64,000 nucleotides of DNA from CAYJAY01 sp964370715 (GTDB taxonomy: Bacteria > Bacillota > Clostridia > Oscillospirales > Ruminococcaceae), in contig CAYJKJ010000003.1 of assembly GCA_964370715.1 (NCBI GenBank), positions 104,364 to 168,363 on the forward strand. The letters are read 5' to 3'. Below the pieces are notes generated by a model, which was not told the origin of the DNA, searched no databases, and saw nothing but the letters and a program-made list of their open reading frames with translations. Each line of letters starts with the position of its first letter. Positions within the stretch are counted from its first letter, which is position 1. A program made the position numbers and the translations under genes. Below are positions 43,850 through 52,758 of this stretch, one piece after another.

Positions 43850-45208
43850 TTGGCTTTTGAAGGTTTAACATCAAGATTAAACGGAATATTCGGCAAGCTT
43901 AAACAACGTGGAAAGCTAGACGAAGGCGACATTAGGCTTGTTATGCGAGAGGTTCGCATGGCGCTTCTTGAAGCCGACGTCAACTATAAAGTGGCGAAAG
44001 ATTTTGCCGACAGCGTTTCGCAAAAATCTTTGGGCAAAGAGGTTCTCGAAAGCTTGACCCCTGCCCAACAGGTTATAAAAATAGTCAACAACGAGCTAAC
44101 CGAGCTTATGGGTTCGGGAAGTTCCGAAATAAAGCTTAACTCAAAAGGCTCTACCGTAATCATGATGTGTGGGCTTCAAGGCTCCGGTAAAACAACCCAC
44201 GCCGCAAAGCTTGCTAAATTTTATCGTGACAAAGGAAGGCGCCCAATACTCATAGCTTGCGACGTGTATCGTCCGGCGGCTATCGACCAGCTCAAGATTG
44301 TCGGCGAGGCTGCGGGAGCGGTTGTCCATGAAGAGGGGCAAGGCGACCCCGTCAAGATAGTTAAAAACGGAATAAAATATGCAAAAGACTATGGTCACGA
44401 TATCGTTATCGTCGACACCGCCGGTCGTCTCCATATCGACGAAGTTCTAATGGAGGAACTAAAAAAGGTTAAAGCCGCCGCCGGCGTTGATGAAACGCTT
44501 TTGGTTGTAGACTCGATGACGGGTCAAGATGCCGTAAACGTTGCGGAAAGCTTCAACAAAGAAATAGGTATCGACGGCGTTATCATAACCAAGCTCGATG
44601 GCGACACGAGGGGCGGTGCGGCTCTTTCGGTTCTCGCCGTAACCGGCAAACCGATTAAATTCGCAGGTATCGGCGAAAAGATAGAGGATCTCGAGATTTT
44701 CCACCCCGAAAGAATGTCTTCAAGAATTCTTGGAATGGGGGATATGTTGACCCTTATTGAAAAAGCCGAACAAAATTTCGATGAAAAAAAAGCCCAAGAA
44801 ATGACCGAAAAGATGAAAAAGGGCTTTGATATGAACGATCTTTTAGATCAATTTGCCCAACTTAAAAACATGGGATCTTTGAAACAGGTTATGGCTATGA
44901 TGCCGGGCGGCGCAAAAATCCCCGAAGAAGCGCTTGATGAAAACAAGTTTAAACAAACCGAAGCCATCATTCTTTCGATGACACAAAAAGAAAGATCTCG
45001 CCCCGACATTATCAACCCTTCGAGAAAGCGAAGAATAGCGGCAGGAAGCGGCATGAGGGTCGAGGATGTCAACCGGCTTCTTAAACAGTTTGAACAAACA
45101 AACAAGATGCTTAAAAAGATGAACCGCAAAGACAAACGCGGTCGTGCCGGTTTTGACATGGGCGGCCTTGGTGGTTTTGGCGGATCCGGTGGCGGTTTTG
45201 GCTTCTAG
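43850..45208 (+). CDS. ffh: Signal recognition particle protein Ffh
   Basis: This 452-residue SRP54 GTPase binds signal sequences and the SRP RNA and delivers ribosomes to FtsY. Residues 1-90 form the N domain. The G domain has GLQGSGKTTHAAKLA, VDTAGRL and TKLDGDTRGGAA. The C-terminal M domain is Met-rich, with SGMRVEDVNRLLKQF, and ends in a Gly/Phe-rich tail (GGLGGFGGSGGGFGF). It starts at TTG (43850) after an AAGAAAGAAG ribosome site. The downstream gap before rpsP holds the two-copy element. Confidence 0.95.
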   Translation: MAFEGLTSRLNGIFGKLKQRGKLDEGDIRLVMREVRMALLEADVNYKVAKDFADSVSQKSLGKEVLESLTPAQQVIKIVNNELTELMGSGSSEIKLNSKGSTVIMMCGLQGSGKTTHAAKLAKFYRDKGRRPILIACDVYRPAAIDQLKIVGEAAGAVVHEEGQGDPVKIVKNGIKYAKDYGHDIVIVDTAGRLHIDEVLMEELKKVKAAAGVDETLLVVDSMTGQDAVNVAESFNKEIGIDGVIITKLDGDTRGGAALSVLAVTGKPIKFAGIGEKIEDLEIFHPERMSSRILGMGDMLTLIEKAEQNFDEKKAQEMTEKMKKGFDMNDLLDQFAQLKNMGSLKQVMAMMPGGAKIPEEALDENKFKQTEAIILSMTQKERSRPDIINPSRKRRIAAGSGMRVEDVNRLLKQFEQTNKMLKKMNRKDKRGRAGFDMGGLGGFGGSGGGFGF

Positions 45209-45250
45209 CAAACCCTTTAAAGCATAATTTCAATTCTTATCATAAATATC

Positions 45251-45328
45251 ACCATGCTTCTTTTAGACACAAATTCTTGTTAACTTTCGCATGGTTGGTT
45301 CATATCCACTTGATTGGTGGTTATGTTT
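45251..45328. repeat. Two-copy structured intergenic element, copy A
   Basis: In the ffh-rpsP spacer. ACCATGC (45251-45257), 9 nt, ACACAAA (45267-45273), 15 nt, and GCATGGT (45289-45295) occur in that order. A second hairpin follows, CATAtCCAC/GTGGtTATG (45301-45325). The same blocks, with exactly the same spacing, recur at 58829-58906, so this is not chance. ACCATGC and GCATGGT are complementary and would close a 31-nt loop containing the conserved ACACAAA. It could be a dispersed repeat or an RNA element; the functional strand is unknown. Confidence 0.6.
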
Positions 45329-45397
45329 AGCTTTTATCAAACTTTCCGTTAACACGGTTTTTTGAATAATAAAATTAATATATGGAGGACACACAAA

Positions 45398-45637
45398 ATG
45401 GTAAAAATCAGACTACGCAGATTGGGCGCAAAAAAAGCTCCTTTCTATCGCATCGTTGTTGCAGACGGTCGCTTTCCCCGTGACGGACGTTTCATAGAGG
45501 AACTCGGATACTATGATCCAACAAAAAATCCTGCTATCGTTAAAATCGATGCCGAAAAAGCAAAACATTGGATGGCAAATGGTGCTCAACCAACCGACAC
45601 TGTTAAAGCGCTTTTAAAGAAAAACGGCGTTATATAA
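45398..45637 (+). CDS. rpsP: Ribosomal protein bS16
   Basis: This 79-residue protein of the 30S subunit begins MVKIRLRRLGAKKAPFYRIV, the textbook bS16 start, and contains VVADGRFPRDGRFIEELGYY. The ATG at 45398 has GGAGG upstream; an in-frame upstream extension is excluded by that site. It is the first gene of the rpsP-khpA-rimM-trmD group, an arrangement conserved in Firmicutes. Confidence 0.97.
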   Translation: MVKIRLRRLGAKKAPFYRIVVADGRFPRDGRFIEELGYYDPTKNPAIVKIDAEKAKHWMANGAQPTDTVKALLKKNGVI

Positions 45638-45673
45638 TCCGCCAGTTAACCACGAAAGGATAGAACATTAACT

Positions 45674-45907
45674 ATGGAGCAACTTTTGTTAATATTGGCG
45701 AAAGGTCTTGTTGAAGACAAAGAAGCAGTTAAAGTGACCGCAGACGAACCAAACGAAGAAGGCATAATCGTTTTTCACCTCTCGGTAGGCGAAGACGATA
45801 TGGGCAGAGTTATCGGCAAGCAAGGTCGCATAGCAAAGGCTATAAGGGTTGTTATGCGTGCGGCAGCGGTTAGAGAAGGAAAGAAAATTTCGGTTGAAAT
45901 AGGATAA
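45674..45907 (+). CDS. khpA: KH-domain RNA-binding protein KhpA
   Basis: This 77-residue single KH domain has the GxxG RNA-binding loop in RVIGKQGRIAKAIRVVMRAA. KhpA pairs with KhpB in many Firmicutes and affects cell division and RNA stability. It sits between rpsP and rimM, as is typical. An AAAGGA site precedes the ATG. Confidence 0.93.
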   Translation: MEQLLLILAKGLVEDKEAVKVTADEPNEEGIIVFHLSVGEDDMGRVIGKQGRIAKAIRVVMRAAAVREGKKISVEIG

Positions 45908-46011
45908 CACAATCAAACAGATCGCCGATGCAGTTTTTGCGTCGGCGATTAAAAAAGCTTAAAAATAATCTTCAAATCTTTGAACTTAAGTTTTTGATTT
46001 GAAGGGAAAAT

Positions 46012-46539
46012 ATGGACGAAAATATGAAACAGTTTTTAGAAGGCGCAAAAGTTGTAACGGTTCATGGAATTAAGGGCGAGCTTCGGCTCTATCCCCTTTG
46101 CGACAGCCCCGACTTTTTATGTCGTTTTAAAACGCTTTATCTAGACAAAGACGGAAAGACCGCTATCAAGCCCTCCTCTTTACGTGTCCACAAAAATGTT
46201 GTGGTCGCAAAGATCGAAGGGTATGACACTATTGATCAAAGCCGACAGTTTATAGGAAAGATTTTTTATATAAACCGTGATGACATAAAGCTTCCAAAAG
46301 GACAATATTTCATCGACGACTTAATCGGGCTTCACGTCATAAACGCCGACACATCCGAATCGATAGGAATAGTCGACGATGTAACAAACGGCTCGGCGCA
46401 TGATATATACCATATAAAGCTTCAAAGCGGTGATATAAGAATGATACCGGCGGTCAAAGAATTTATAAAAGAAACTAACCTTGAAAAAGGCGAAATAACC
46501 ATTAAACCAATAGCGGGGCTTTTAACGGATGAGGATTGA
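46012..46539 (+). CDS. rimM: 16S rRNA processing protein RimM
   Basis: This 175-residue protein assists late 30S assembly and binds S19. The N-terminal RimM barrel shows VVTVHGIKGELRLYPLCD, and the C-terminal PRC barrel has FIDDLIGLHV, IYHIKL and MIPAVKEFI. Its last codons overlap the trmD start (46529). Confidence 0.94.
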   Translation: MDENMKQFLEGAKVVTVHGIKGELRLYPLCDSPDFLCRFKTLYLDKDGKTAIKPSSLRVHKNVVVAKIEGYDTIDQSRQFIGKIFYINRDDIKLPKGQYFIDDLIGLHVINADTSESIGIVDDVTNGSAHDIYHIKLQSGDIRMIPAVKEFIKETNLEKGEITIKPIAGLLTDED

Positions 46540-47248
46540 TATTCTAACGCTTTTTCCCGATATGATAAATGCATATATCGGAGAAAGCATAATTAAACGA
46601 GCTATCGAAAAGGGCAAGATAGAGATATTTGCCCACAATATAAGAGACTATACCCTTAACAAACAAAAGCAGGTAGACGATGCTCCGTATGGCGGAGGGC
46701 ATGGGATGATAATGAACGCCCAGCCTATACATGATTGCTTTAAGGCGGTCGAAGCGTTAACAACAACAAGACCACACGTTTTGTTTATGACTCCAACGGG
46801 TAGCGTTATCGATCAACAAAAGATAAACCAACTTGCAAAGCTTGAAAACATCGCTATTGTTTGCGGACATTATGAAGGGGTCGACCAACGGGTTATCGAT
46901 GAGATTGTCGATGAACAACTTTCGCTGGGCGATTTTGTCATAACGGGGGGTGAACTTGCGGCGCTTGTCGTTGCAGACGCCGTCTCGAGGCAGTGCGAAG
47001 GGGTGCTGTCGGAAACCGCCGGGGTAGAAAAAGAAAGCCACTACAACGGGCTTCTTGAGCATCCTCAATATACTCGCCCCGAGATTTGGAACGAAAGATC
47101 CGTTCCAAAAGTTTTGCTTTCGGGACACCATGCCAACATCGAAAAATGGAAACACGAGATGTCGCTTGAAATAACCAAACAAAAACGCCCCGATATGTAT
47201 GAGCGTTATATAAAGGAAACAGAAAAAAAGGAGAAAAAGAAAAAATGA
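46529..47248 (+). CDS. trmD: tRNA (guanine-N1)-methyltransferase TrmD
   Basis: 239 residues. TrmD makes m1G37 in tRNAs and prevents frameshifting. The SPOUT knot contains YGGGHGMIMNAQP, VCGHYEGVDQRVID and LGDFVITGGELAALVVADAV. HPQYTRPEIW is in the C-terminal domain. The C-terminus is unusually Lys-rich (ETEKKEKKKK). It overlaps rimM at its start and the DUF554 gene by 4 nt. rplS, which often follows, is absent. Confidence 0.95.
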   Translation: MRIDILTLFPDMINAYIGESIIKRAIEKGKIEIFAHNIRDYTLNKQKQVDDAPYGGGHGMIMNAQPIHDCFKAVEALTTTRPHVLFMTPTGSVIDQQKINQLAKLENIAIVCGHYEGVDQRVIDEIVDEQLSLGDFVITGGELAALVVADAVSRQCEGVLSETAGVEKESHYNGLLEHPQYTRPEIWNERSVPKVLLSGHHANIEKWKHEMSLEITKQKRPDMYERYIKETEKKEKKKK

Positions 47249-47955
47249 TAGGAACAACGATAAATGCGTTGGCGATTATTGCGGGTGGAGCTTTGGGGCT
47301 TTTAGTTAAAAGGTTTATCCCAAAAGAGATTGAACAGCCGCTCTTTAAGGTTCAAGGGCTTTCGGTCATACTTATAGCGCTTATGGGCTTTTTAAAGATC
47401 ACGCTAACGGTGGTAGACGGCAGCCTTGCAACAAGCGGAGAACTGCTACTTATAATCAGCTTAATCATAGGCGTTATAATCGGAGAACTTTTAAAGATCG
47501 ACGATAAACTTAACAAAGGCGCAAAAAAAATAGAAGGCATTTTGAAGATAGAGGGTTTCAGCGAAGGCTTTGTGTCCTCTGCTCTTGTTTTTGCAATCGG
47601 AGCTTTGGCGATCCTAGGACCTATGGACGAGGTTTTGCGTGGAGACATGACGCTTCTTTTGGTTAAATCTATAATCGACGGAATTATGGCGCTTCTTCTT
47701 GCCGCAACGTTAGGCTTTGGGGTAATCGCTTCCGCCGTTCCCGTCTTCATCGTTCAAGGAGCGGTTGCGCTGTTCGCCGGAGTTATGGTGGATGTTCCGA
47801 TGTCGGCGATTAACGAGGTCTGCATGGTGGGCTATGCCATCGTTATGTGTATCGGTTTAAACTTTTCGCTCGACTTTAAATTCAAAACTGCCAACGTTCT
47901 CCCCGCCCTTATTATTCCAATTATGTACAATTTGTTGAAAACTTTTTTTGTATAG
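47245..47955 (+). CDS. DUF554 family membrane protein
   Basis: This 236-residue protein has about six to seven hydrophobic segments. Family features include MIGTTINALAIIAGGALGLL, GVIIGELLKIDDKLN and SALVFAIGALAILGPMDEVL. DUF554 (YdfK-like) proteins are putative transporters without a firm function. Its start overlaps trmD by 4 nt, so it is translated from the same message. Confidence 0.87.
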   Translation: MIGTTINALAIIAGGALGLLVKRFIPKEIEQPLFKVQGLSVILIALMGFLKITLTVVDGSLATSGELLLIISLIIGVIIGELLKIDDKLNKGAKKIEGILKIEGFSEGFVSSALVFAIGALAILGPMDEVLRGDMTLLLVKSIIDGIMALLLAATLGFGVIASAVPVFIVQGAVALFAGVMVDVPMSAINEVCMVGYAIVMCIGLNFSLDFKFKTANVLPALIIPIMYNLLKTFFV

Positions 47956-48132
47956 TGTGAAAGTTGCACAGAAACTATGGGTAAAAAATTGCTGAAACTT
48001 AGTTATATTACAAAAAATAAATAATTAACGTTTTTTTAATTGATTTTATCATATTAATATATTATTATTATTACAGGCATATAAATGCTATAAGTTGTAA
48101 TTTTGTATTTTTTGAAGAAGGAGGCAGTGAAG

Positions 48133-48396
48133 ATGTTTGTAAAAGATGTACTAGTTGAAAACAAAGTCGGTCTTCATGCTCGTCCGGCAACATTCTTTAT
48201 CCAGAAAGCAAATGAATATAAATCATCCATCTGGGTTGAAAAAGAAGAACGCCGTGTTAATGCTAAGAGTCTTCTTGGTGTTCTCTCGCTCGGAATAGTA
48301 GGTGGAACATCAATTCGTATAATTGCCGATGGTTCAGACGAACAGCAAGCGGTTGAAGGTCTTGTCAAGCTTATAAGCTCGGGATTTAACGAATAG
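48133..48396 (+). CDS. ptsH: Phosphocarrier protein HPr (PtsH)
   Basis: 87 residues. The phosphorylatable His-15 is in VGLHARPAT, and Ser-46, the site of HPr kinase, is in NAKSLLGVLSLG. HPr carries phosphate in sugar transport and, as HPr-P-Ser, controls carbon catabolite repression. With both His-15 and Ser-46 it is HPr rather than Crh. The ATG at 48133 follows AAGGAGG. It is a single-gene unit with its own terminator. Confidence 0.93.
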   Translation: MFVKDVLVENKVGLHARPATFFIQKANEYKSSIWVEKEERRVNAKSLLGVLSLGIVGGTSIRIIADGSDEQQAVEGLVKLISSGFNE

Positions 48397-48434
48397 TGCT
48401 AATTATTTATAATTAGTATGAGGCGATAGCATTG

Positions 48435-48462
48435 CCGCTCATTTAACGTGGGCGGTTTTTTT
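48435..48462 (+). terminator. Terminator after ptsH
   Basis: CCGCTCA pairs with TGGGCGG (one T-G wobble) around a 7-nt loop, then a T7 run. It is 39 nt after the stop codon. Confidence 0.75.
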
Positions 48463-48493
48463 CTATCTATTATTATTTGTTTGGAGAAAGCAT

Positions 48494-50311
48494 TTGTCAG
48501 ATATATTAAACAAACTACGAGAAAAAGCAAACGCTCTTCCTCTTAAACCCGGCGTTTATATTATGCATAGCAAGTCGGGAGAGATTATCTATGTCGGAAA
48601 AGCAAAGCAACTTAAAAACAGGGTTTCAAGCTATTTCAGGGTTGGCGCAATGCATGACCTTAAAACAACGAGACTGGTGTCTAATATATTTGATTTCGAG
48701 TTCATAGTAACCGACAGTGAATTTGAAGCGTTGATGCTGGAATGTTCTCTTATCAAACAACACAACCCAAAATATAACATTCTCTTAAAAGACGACAAAG
48801 GGTTTTCTTATATAAAGATAACAAACGAACCATATCCAAAGATAACGACAGAGTTTCAAAAAAAAGATGATGGCGCTCGGTATATCGGGCCTTTTATAAA
48901 CGCTTTTGTCTTAAAGCAACTGGTCGAAACTGCAACGATAGCTTTTTCGATACCCACCTGCAAAAAAGTTTTCCCAAAAGATATCGGCAAAACAAGAGCT
49001 TGTTTAAATGCGCATATAGGGCGCTGTTCGGCGGTGTGTGAGGGGAAAGTTTCAAACGAACAGTATCTTAAAAACATCGAAAACGCCGTCGAACTTATAA
49101 CCAAAGGAACAAAAGAGATAGTTGCAAAGCTAACCGAGGATATGTTTGCCCATAGCGAAAACCTTGAATTCGAAAAAGCCGCAAAAATAAGAGACACCAT
49201 CAATTCCATCAAAAAAATCGAACAAAAACAAAAGGTTGTTCGAAGCAACGAAAAAGATGAATTTGATCTTTTTGCGTTTGCCGGCAACGAATCGGCAGTT
49301 GCGGTTTCGGTGCTAAGATTTTCTGAAGGCAGGCTAATCGGCAAAGACGAAGCGATATTCTATGACACGCCGGATATATCGGCGGCTCGAGATGAATTTT
49401 TGACGCATTATTATATCGATCGTTCAATACCGAAAAAAATCTATTGTGACAGCGATTTTGAATCAAGAGAGGTTTTGGAAAAGCTTTTATCGGAAAAGTC
49501 CGAAAGAAATATTTCAATTTTAATACCGCAAAAGGGCGAAAACAAACAGCTTATCTTGATGGCATACACCAACGCCGCCGAGCTTATCAAGATAGAGTTT
49601 GGGCGAAAGACAAAAACCGAAGCGAAGCTAGCCGAGCTTTCAAACCTGCTTGGCAAAAAAGAGATGCTAAAACGCATTGAATGTTATGATATCTCAAACT
49701 ACGGCGACAGCGCTGTTGCCGGCATGACGGTGTTTATTAACGGAATACCCCGAAAAAACGAATACCGCAGATTTATAATTAAAACCGTCGACGGGGTCGA
49801 CGATTATGCCTCTATGGCGGAAGTTTTGTCGAGAAGAACCGCTCGTTTTGCTATTCAAAGCCCCGGGTTTTCGATTAAACCCGACGTTATATTTCTAGAC
49901 GGCGGAAAGGGTCATCTTTCGGTCATCTCGGAAGCGTTGAAAAACACCCAGTTTAAAGATGTTCCGCTTTTTGGTTTAGTTAAAGACAACAAACATCGAA
50001 CAAGAGGAATCGTTTCGCTTATGGGTGAGATTGAAGTTTCGATGCATAAAGGGGCTTTTAATTTAATTACTGCTATACAAAACGAAACACATAACTATAC
50101 CGTTGAATACCAGCGAAAACGCCATAGCAAGTTGACCCTTAAATCGGTGCTAACCGAGATAGAGGGTATCGGCGAAACGAGGGCAAAGCTTTTGATGAAA
50201 GCTTTTAAAACAACCGAAGCGCTTTCAAAAGCTACTGTTGAACAGCTTGTCGAGGTTAAAGGCATGAACAAAGTTTCTGCAAACGCTGTCTACAACTTCT
50301 TTAACACTTGA
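48494..50311 (+). CDS. uvrC: UvrABC excinuclease subunit C
   Basis: 605 residues. UvrC makes both incisions in nucleotide excision repair. The GIY-YIG nuclease (about residues 14-90) has GVYIMHSKSGEIIYVGKAKQ. A UvrB-binding UVR helix lies near 205-240 (SENLEFEKAAKIRDTI). The RNase H-like nuclease has ECYDISNYGDSAVAGM and IFLDGGKGHLSVI, and two HhH motifs form the C-terminus. Translation begins at TTG (48494) after a GGAG site. Length is normal. Confidence 0.95.
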   Translation: MSDILNKLREKANALPLKPGVYIMHSKSGEIIYVGKAKQLKNRVSSYFRVGAMHDLKTTRLVSNIFDFEFIVTDSEFEALMLECSLIKQHNPKYNILLKDDKGFSYIKITNEPYPKITTEFQKKDDGARYIGPFINAFVLKQLVETATIAFSIPTCKKVFPKDIGKTRACLNAHIGRCSAVCEGKVSNEQYLKNIENAVELITKGTKEIVAKLTEDMFAHSENLEFEKAAKIRDTINSIKKIEQKQKVVRSNEKDEFDLFAFAGNESAVAVSVLRFSEGRLIGKDEAIFYDTPDISAARDEFLTHYYIDRSIPKKIYCDSDFESREVLEKLLSEKSERNISILIPQKGENKQLILMAYTNAAELIKIEFGRKTKTEAKLAELSNLLGKKEMLKRIECYDISNYGDSAVAGMTVFINGIPRKNEYRRFIIKTVDGVDDYASMAEVLSRRTARFAIQSPGFSIKPDVIFLDGGKGHLSVISEALKNTQFKDVPLFGLVKDNKHRTRGIVSLMGEIEVSMHKGAFNLITAIQNETHNYTVEYQRKRHSKLTLKSVLTEIEGIGETRAKLLMKAFKTTEALSKATVEQLVEVKGMNKVSANAVYNFFNT

Positions 50312-50448
50312 CAATATCGTTATATTATTTAATAATTATATAAACACAAAAAATTAAAATGCTAGCTACAACCACAAACAAAGTGGCTACAAACGGAACC
50401 ATGACGTTTTTCATGGGAATTTATGTGTGAAAGGTGCATGGTTATAAT

Positions 50449-50997
50449 ATGAGAATTATTACGGGGCAAGCAAAAGGAAAGCAGATTAGAACGCTTGAGG
50501 GGAACGATGTTCGCCCAACCTCCGAAAAAGTCAAAGAAGCGATATTTTCGATTATCCATTTCAGCCTTCCGGGCGCAAAAGTGCTAGACGTTTTTGCAGG
50601 TTCGGGACAGTTGGGGCTTGAGGCATTAAGCCGAGGAGCAAAAAACGTTGTGTTTGTCGACAACTCTCAAAAAAGTTGTTCCGTTATTTCGGAAAATATA
50701 AAATCAGTAGGTCTTCCCGGTTGCTTTGTCTATCATGACGATGCATTTCGATTTTTAAGAAGAACGCCCGATATGTTTGATATCGTTTTAATCGACCCAC
50801 CCTATTCTCTTGATCTTGCAAGAAAAGCTGTTGTTCTCGCTTGTGAAAAACTTTGTGACGACGGGTATATAATTGCTAAAACCGAAAAGGGTTGCAAGAT
50901 GCCGGGCGATATCGAAAACTGTCGTCTAGCCAAAACATATAAACATGGGCAAACTGAGCTTTGGTTATACAGAAAGGATCAAGAGATATGCGACTAG
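50449..50997 (+). CDS. rsmD: 16S rRNA (guanine(966)-N(2))-methyltransferase RsmD
   Basis: 182 residues. It has the N-terminal MRIITGQAKGKQIRTLEG, an AdoMet-binding VLDVFAGSGQLGLEALSRG, and the catalytic DPPY motif in VLIDPPYS. RsmD methylates G966 of 16S rRNA. The ATG at 50449 follows AAAGGTG; a GTG at 50434 would add five residues and lacks a site. It overlaps coaD by 10 nt, a pairing conserved in Firmicutes. Confidence 0.92.
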   Translation: MRIITGQAKGKQIRTLEGNDVRPTSEKVKEAIFSIIHFSLPGAKVLDVFAGSGQLGLEALSRGAKNVVFVDNSQKSCSVISENIKSVGLPGCFVYHDDAFRFLRRTPDMFDIVLIDPPYSLDLARKAVVLACEKLCDDGYIIAKTEKGCKMPGDIENCRLAKTYKHGQTELWLYRKDQEICD

Positions 50998-51473
50998 CAA
51001 TTTGTCCCGGCAGTTTTGATCCTATAACAAAAGGGCATCTAAACGTCATAGAGCGTGCTTCCAAACTGTTTGACAGAATTATCGTTGTCATAATGGTTAA
51101 CCCCGATAAACGTTCAACGTTTACCGACCAACAAAGAGTTTCGTTTATTGAAAAATCTACAAAACATCTCGATAATGTCGAGGTTGATCTCTCGCATGGG
51201 CTTGTGGTTGATTATGCAAAACTTAAAAACGCCTGCTCGATTGTTAGAGGTTTAAGGGCGCTCACCGACTTTGAATATGAATTTCAAATGTCGCTTATAA
51301 ATAAAAAACTTAATCCCGAAGTTGAAACTGTGTTTTTAAACACAAGCGAAGAATATATGTATCTTAGTTCAAGCATGGTTAAGCAGATATCCTCGTTTGG
51401 CGGAGATATATCGGATTTTGTTCCAACCGTTATCCTAGAAGATATAACCGAAACATTAAAAAGGAGAGATTGA
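50988..51473 (+). CDS. coaD: Phosphopantetheine adenylyltransferase CoaD
   Basis: 161 residues. CoaD transfers AMP to 4'-phosphopantetheine in CoA synthesis. The nucleotide-binding segment is AICPGSFDPITKGHLNVIER (TxGH motif), and the SSSMVKQI (ISSTxxR/K-type) motif is in YMYLSSSMVKQISSFGGD. The ATG at 50988 has AAAGGA before it and overlaps the end of rsmD; a longer frame upstream is excluded by that site. Confidence 0.94.
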   Translation: MRLAICPGSFDPITKGHLNVIERASKLFDRIIVVIMVNPDKRSTFTDQQRVSFIEKSTKHLDNVEVDLSHGLVVDYAKLKNACSIVRGLRALTDFEYEFQMSLINKKLNPEVETVFLNTSEEYMYLSSSMVKQISSFGGDISDFVPTVILEDITETLKRRD

Positions 51474-51475
51474 AA

Positions 51476-51937
51476 ATGGCTATAGACAGATACCTTGACA
51501 AGATAGACGATATCCTCGAAGAAGCGTGGGACCTTCCGTTTACCGGCGGAAAAAGAATGATCGACATCGACAAAGTCCGTGATGCTGTTGATGATATAAG
51601 GATGCACATTCCGCAAGAGATTAAAGATGCAAAAGCTATCGTTGCCGATCGTGAAGAGATCATCAAAGCCGCAAGAAGCGAAGCGGATATGCTTGCAAAA
51701 AAAGCCGAAGACAAAGCAAGGCTAATGATATCGCATGAAGCGGTGCTTAAAACCGCTCAAGAACAAGCGAAAGAGCTTTTAACCGAAGCTCGAGCTAAAA
51801 GCAAAGAGACCGAAAAAGCAACTATCGAATACTGCGAAACCCTTTTGAAGAAATGCGAAGAAACGATAGCATCAACGCTAGCCCAGGTTAAAGAAACAAG
51901 GGCTGAACTCAGAAAAAAAACAACCAAGAAAAAATAG
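51476..51937 (+). CDS. Coiled-coil protein next to coaD, function unknown
   Basis: 153 residues with no enzyme motif. Residues about 45-145 are a long charged helix rich in Ala, Lys and Glu (for example SEADMLAKKAEDKARLM) that should form a coiled coil, ending in a Lys-rich tail. The N-terminus has IDDILEEAWDLPFTGGKRMI, a short conserved-looking block. The shape recalls DivIVA/SepF-partner or ATP synthase b-like proteins, but I do not assign it. It is 2 bp after coaD, so translation is probably coupled. The preferred start is the ATG at 51476. Confidence 0.8.
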   Translation: MAIDRYLDKIDDILEEAWDLPFTGGKRMIDIDKVRDAVDDIRMHIPQEIKDAKAIVADREEIIKAARSEADMLAKKAEDKARLMISHEAVLKTAQEQAKELLTEARAKSKETEKATIEYCETLLKKCEETIASTLAQVKETRAELRKKTTKKK

Positions 51938-51969
51938 ACGATACAATTAATTAAGGAGCCAGAAAAAAT

Positions 51970-52701
51970 ATGTCCGGGCATTCCAAATGGAACAACATAA
52001 AAAGAAGAAAAGAAAAAACAGATAGCCAAAAAGCAAAGATATTCACAAAGATGGCAAGAGAGATCATCGTTGCGGTCAAAGAAGGCGGGCAAGACCCCTC
52101 GACCAACGGAAAGTTAAGGGATATAATTTCAAAAGCAAAATCGCAAAATGTTCCAAACGAAAACATCGAGCGAGTTATAAAAAAAGCTTCTGCGGAGGAT
52201 AAAACCGACTATTATTCGATTATGTATGAAGGTTATGGGCCTTCGGGGGTTGCCGTTATAGTTCTAGCGTTGACCGACAACCGAAACCGAACGGCGGCAG
52301 ATGTTCGGCATTATTTCGATAAGTTTGGCGGAAACCTTGGAACAACGGGTTGCGTTTCGTTTATGTTTGCCCAAAAAGGAATCATCATAACCGATATCAC
52401 AGGCAAAGACCCCGACAAGGTTTTGGAGGATTGTTTTGAAGCAGGCGCTGTCGACATCGATTTCGACGGGGATATCGCCGAAGTTTTCACCGACCCCACT
52501 GAACTTTCGGCGGTTCGAGAAAAGTTTTCCGAAATGGGTTATAGTTTTCTATCTGCTGATGTTGAATATGTTCCTTCAAATTATGTTAAACTTGAAGGGG
52601 AAGAAAACCTTAAAAAGATGAGAATTCTGCTTGAACATCTTGAGGATAACGACGATATCCAAAACGTTTGGCACAATCTCGAAAACGAACAAGATTTATA
52701 G
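51970..52701 (+). CDS. YebC/PmpR family translation factor
   Basis: 243 residues. The start MSGHSKWNNIKRRKEKTDSQ is diagnostic for YebC. Further motifs are EGYGPSGVAVIVLALTDNRN and GNLGTTGCVSFMF. The family includes YebC-I/II factors that assist translation of proline-rich stretches and members described as transcription regulators. It is the last gene of the rsmD-coaD run and ends at a shared terminator. Confidence 0.93.
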   Translation: MSGHSKWNNIKRRKEKTDSQKAKIFTKMAREIIVAVKEGGQDPSTNGKLRDIISKAKSQNVPNENIERVIKKASAEDKTDYYSIMYEGYGPSGVAVIVLALTDNRNRTAADVRHYFDKFGGNLGTTGCVSFMFAQKGIIITDITGKDPDKVLEDCFEAGAVDIDFDGDIAEVFTDPTELSAVREKFSEMGYSFLSADVEYVPSNYVKLEGEENLKKMRILLEHLEDNDDIQNVWHNLENEQDL

Positions 52702-52728
52702 AACCAACGTTAATAGAACGTTTTAACA

Positions 52729-52758
52729 AAAACGAGAAGGCTGTTGCCCTCTCGTTTT
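52729..52758. terminator. Bidirectional terminator between yebC-like gene and ABC exporter
   Basis: AAAACGAGA and TCTCGTTTT form a 9-bp stem around 12 nt. It overlaps the end of the permease gene on the minus strand. Confidence 0.8.

Noticed and set aside
48133..48396. Crh (HPr-like protein lacking His-15)
   Set aside because: His-15 is present in GLHARPAT, so it is normal HPr.
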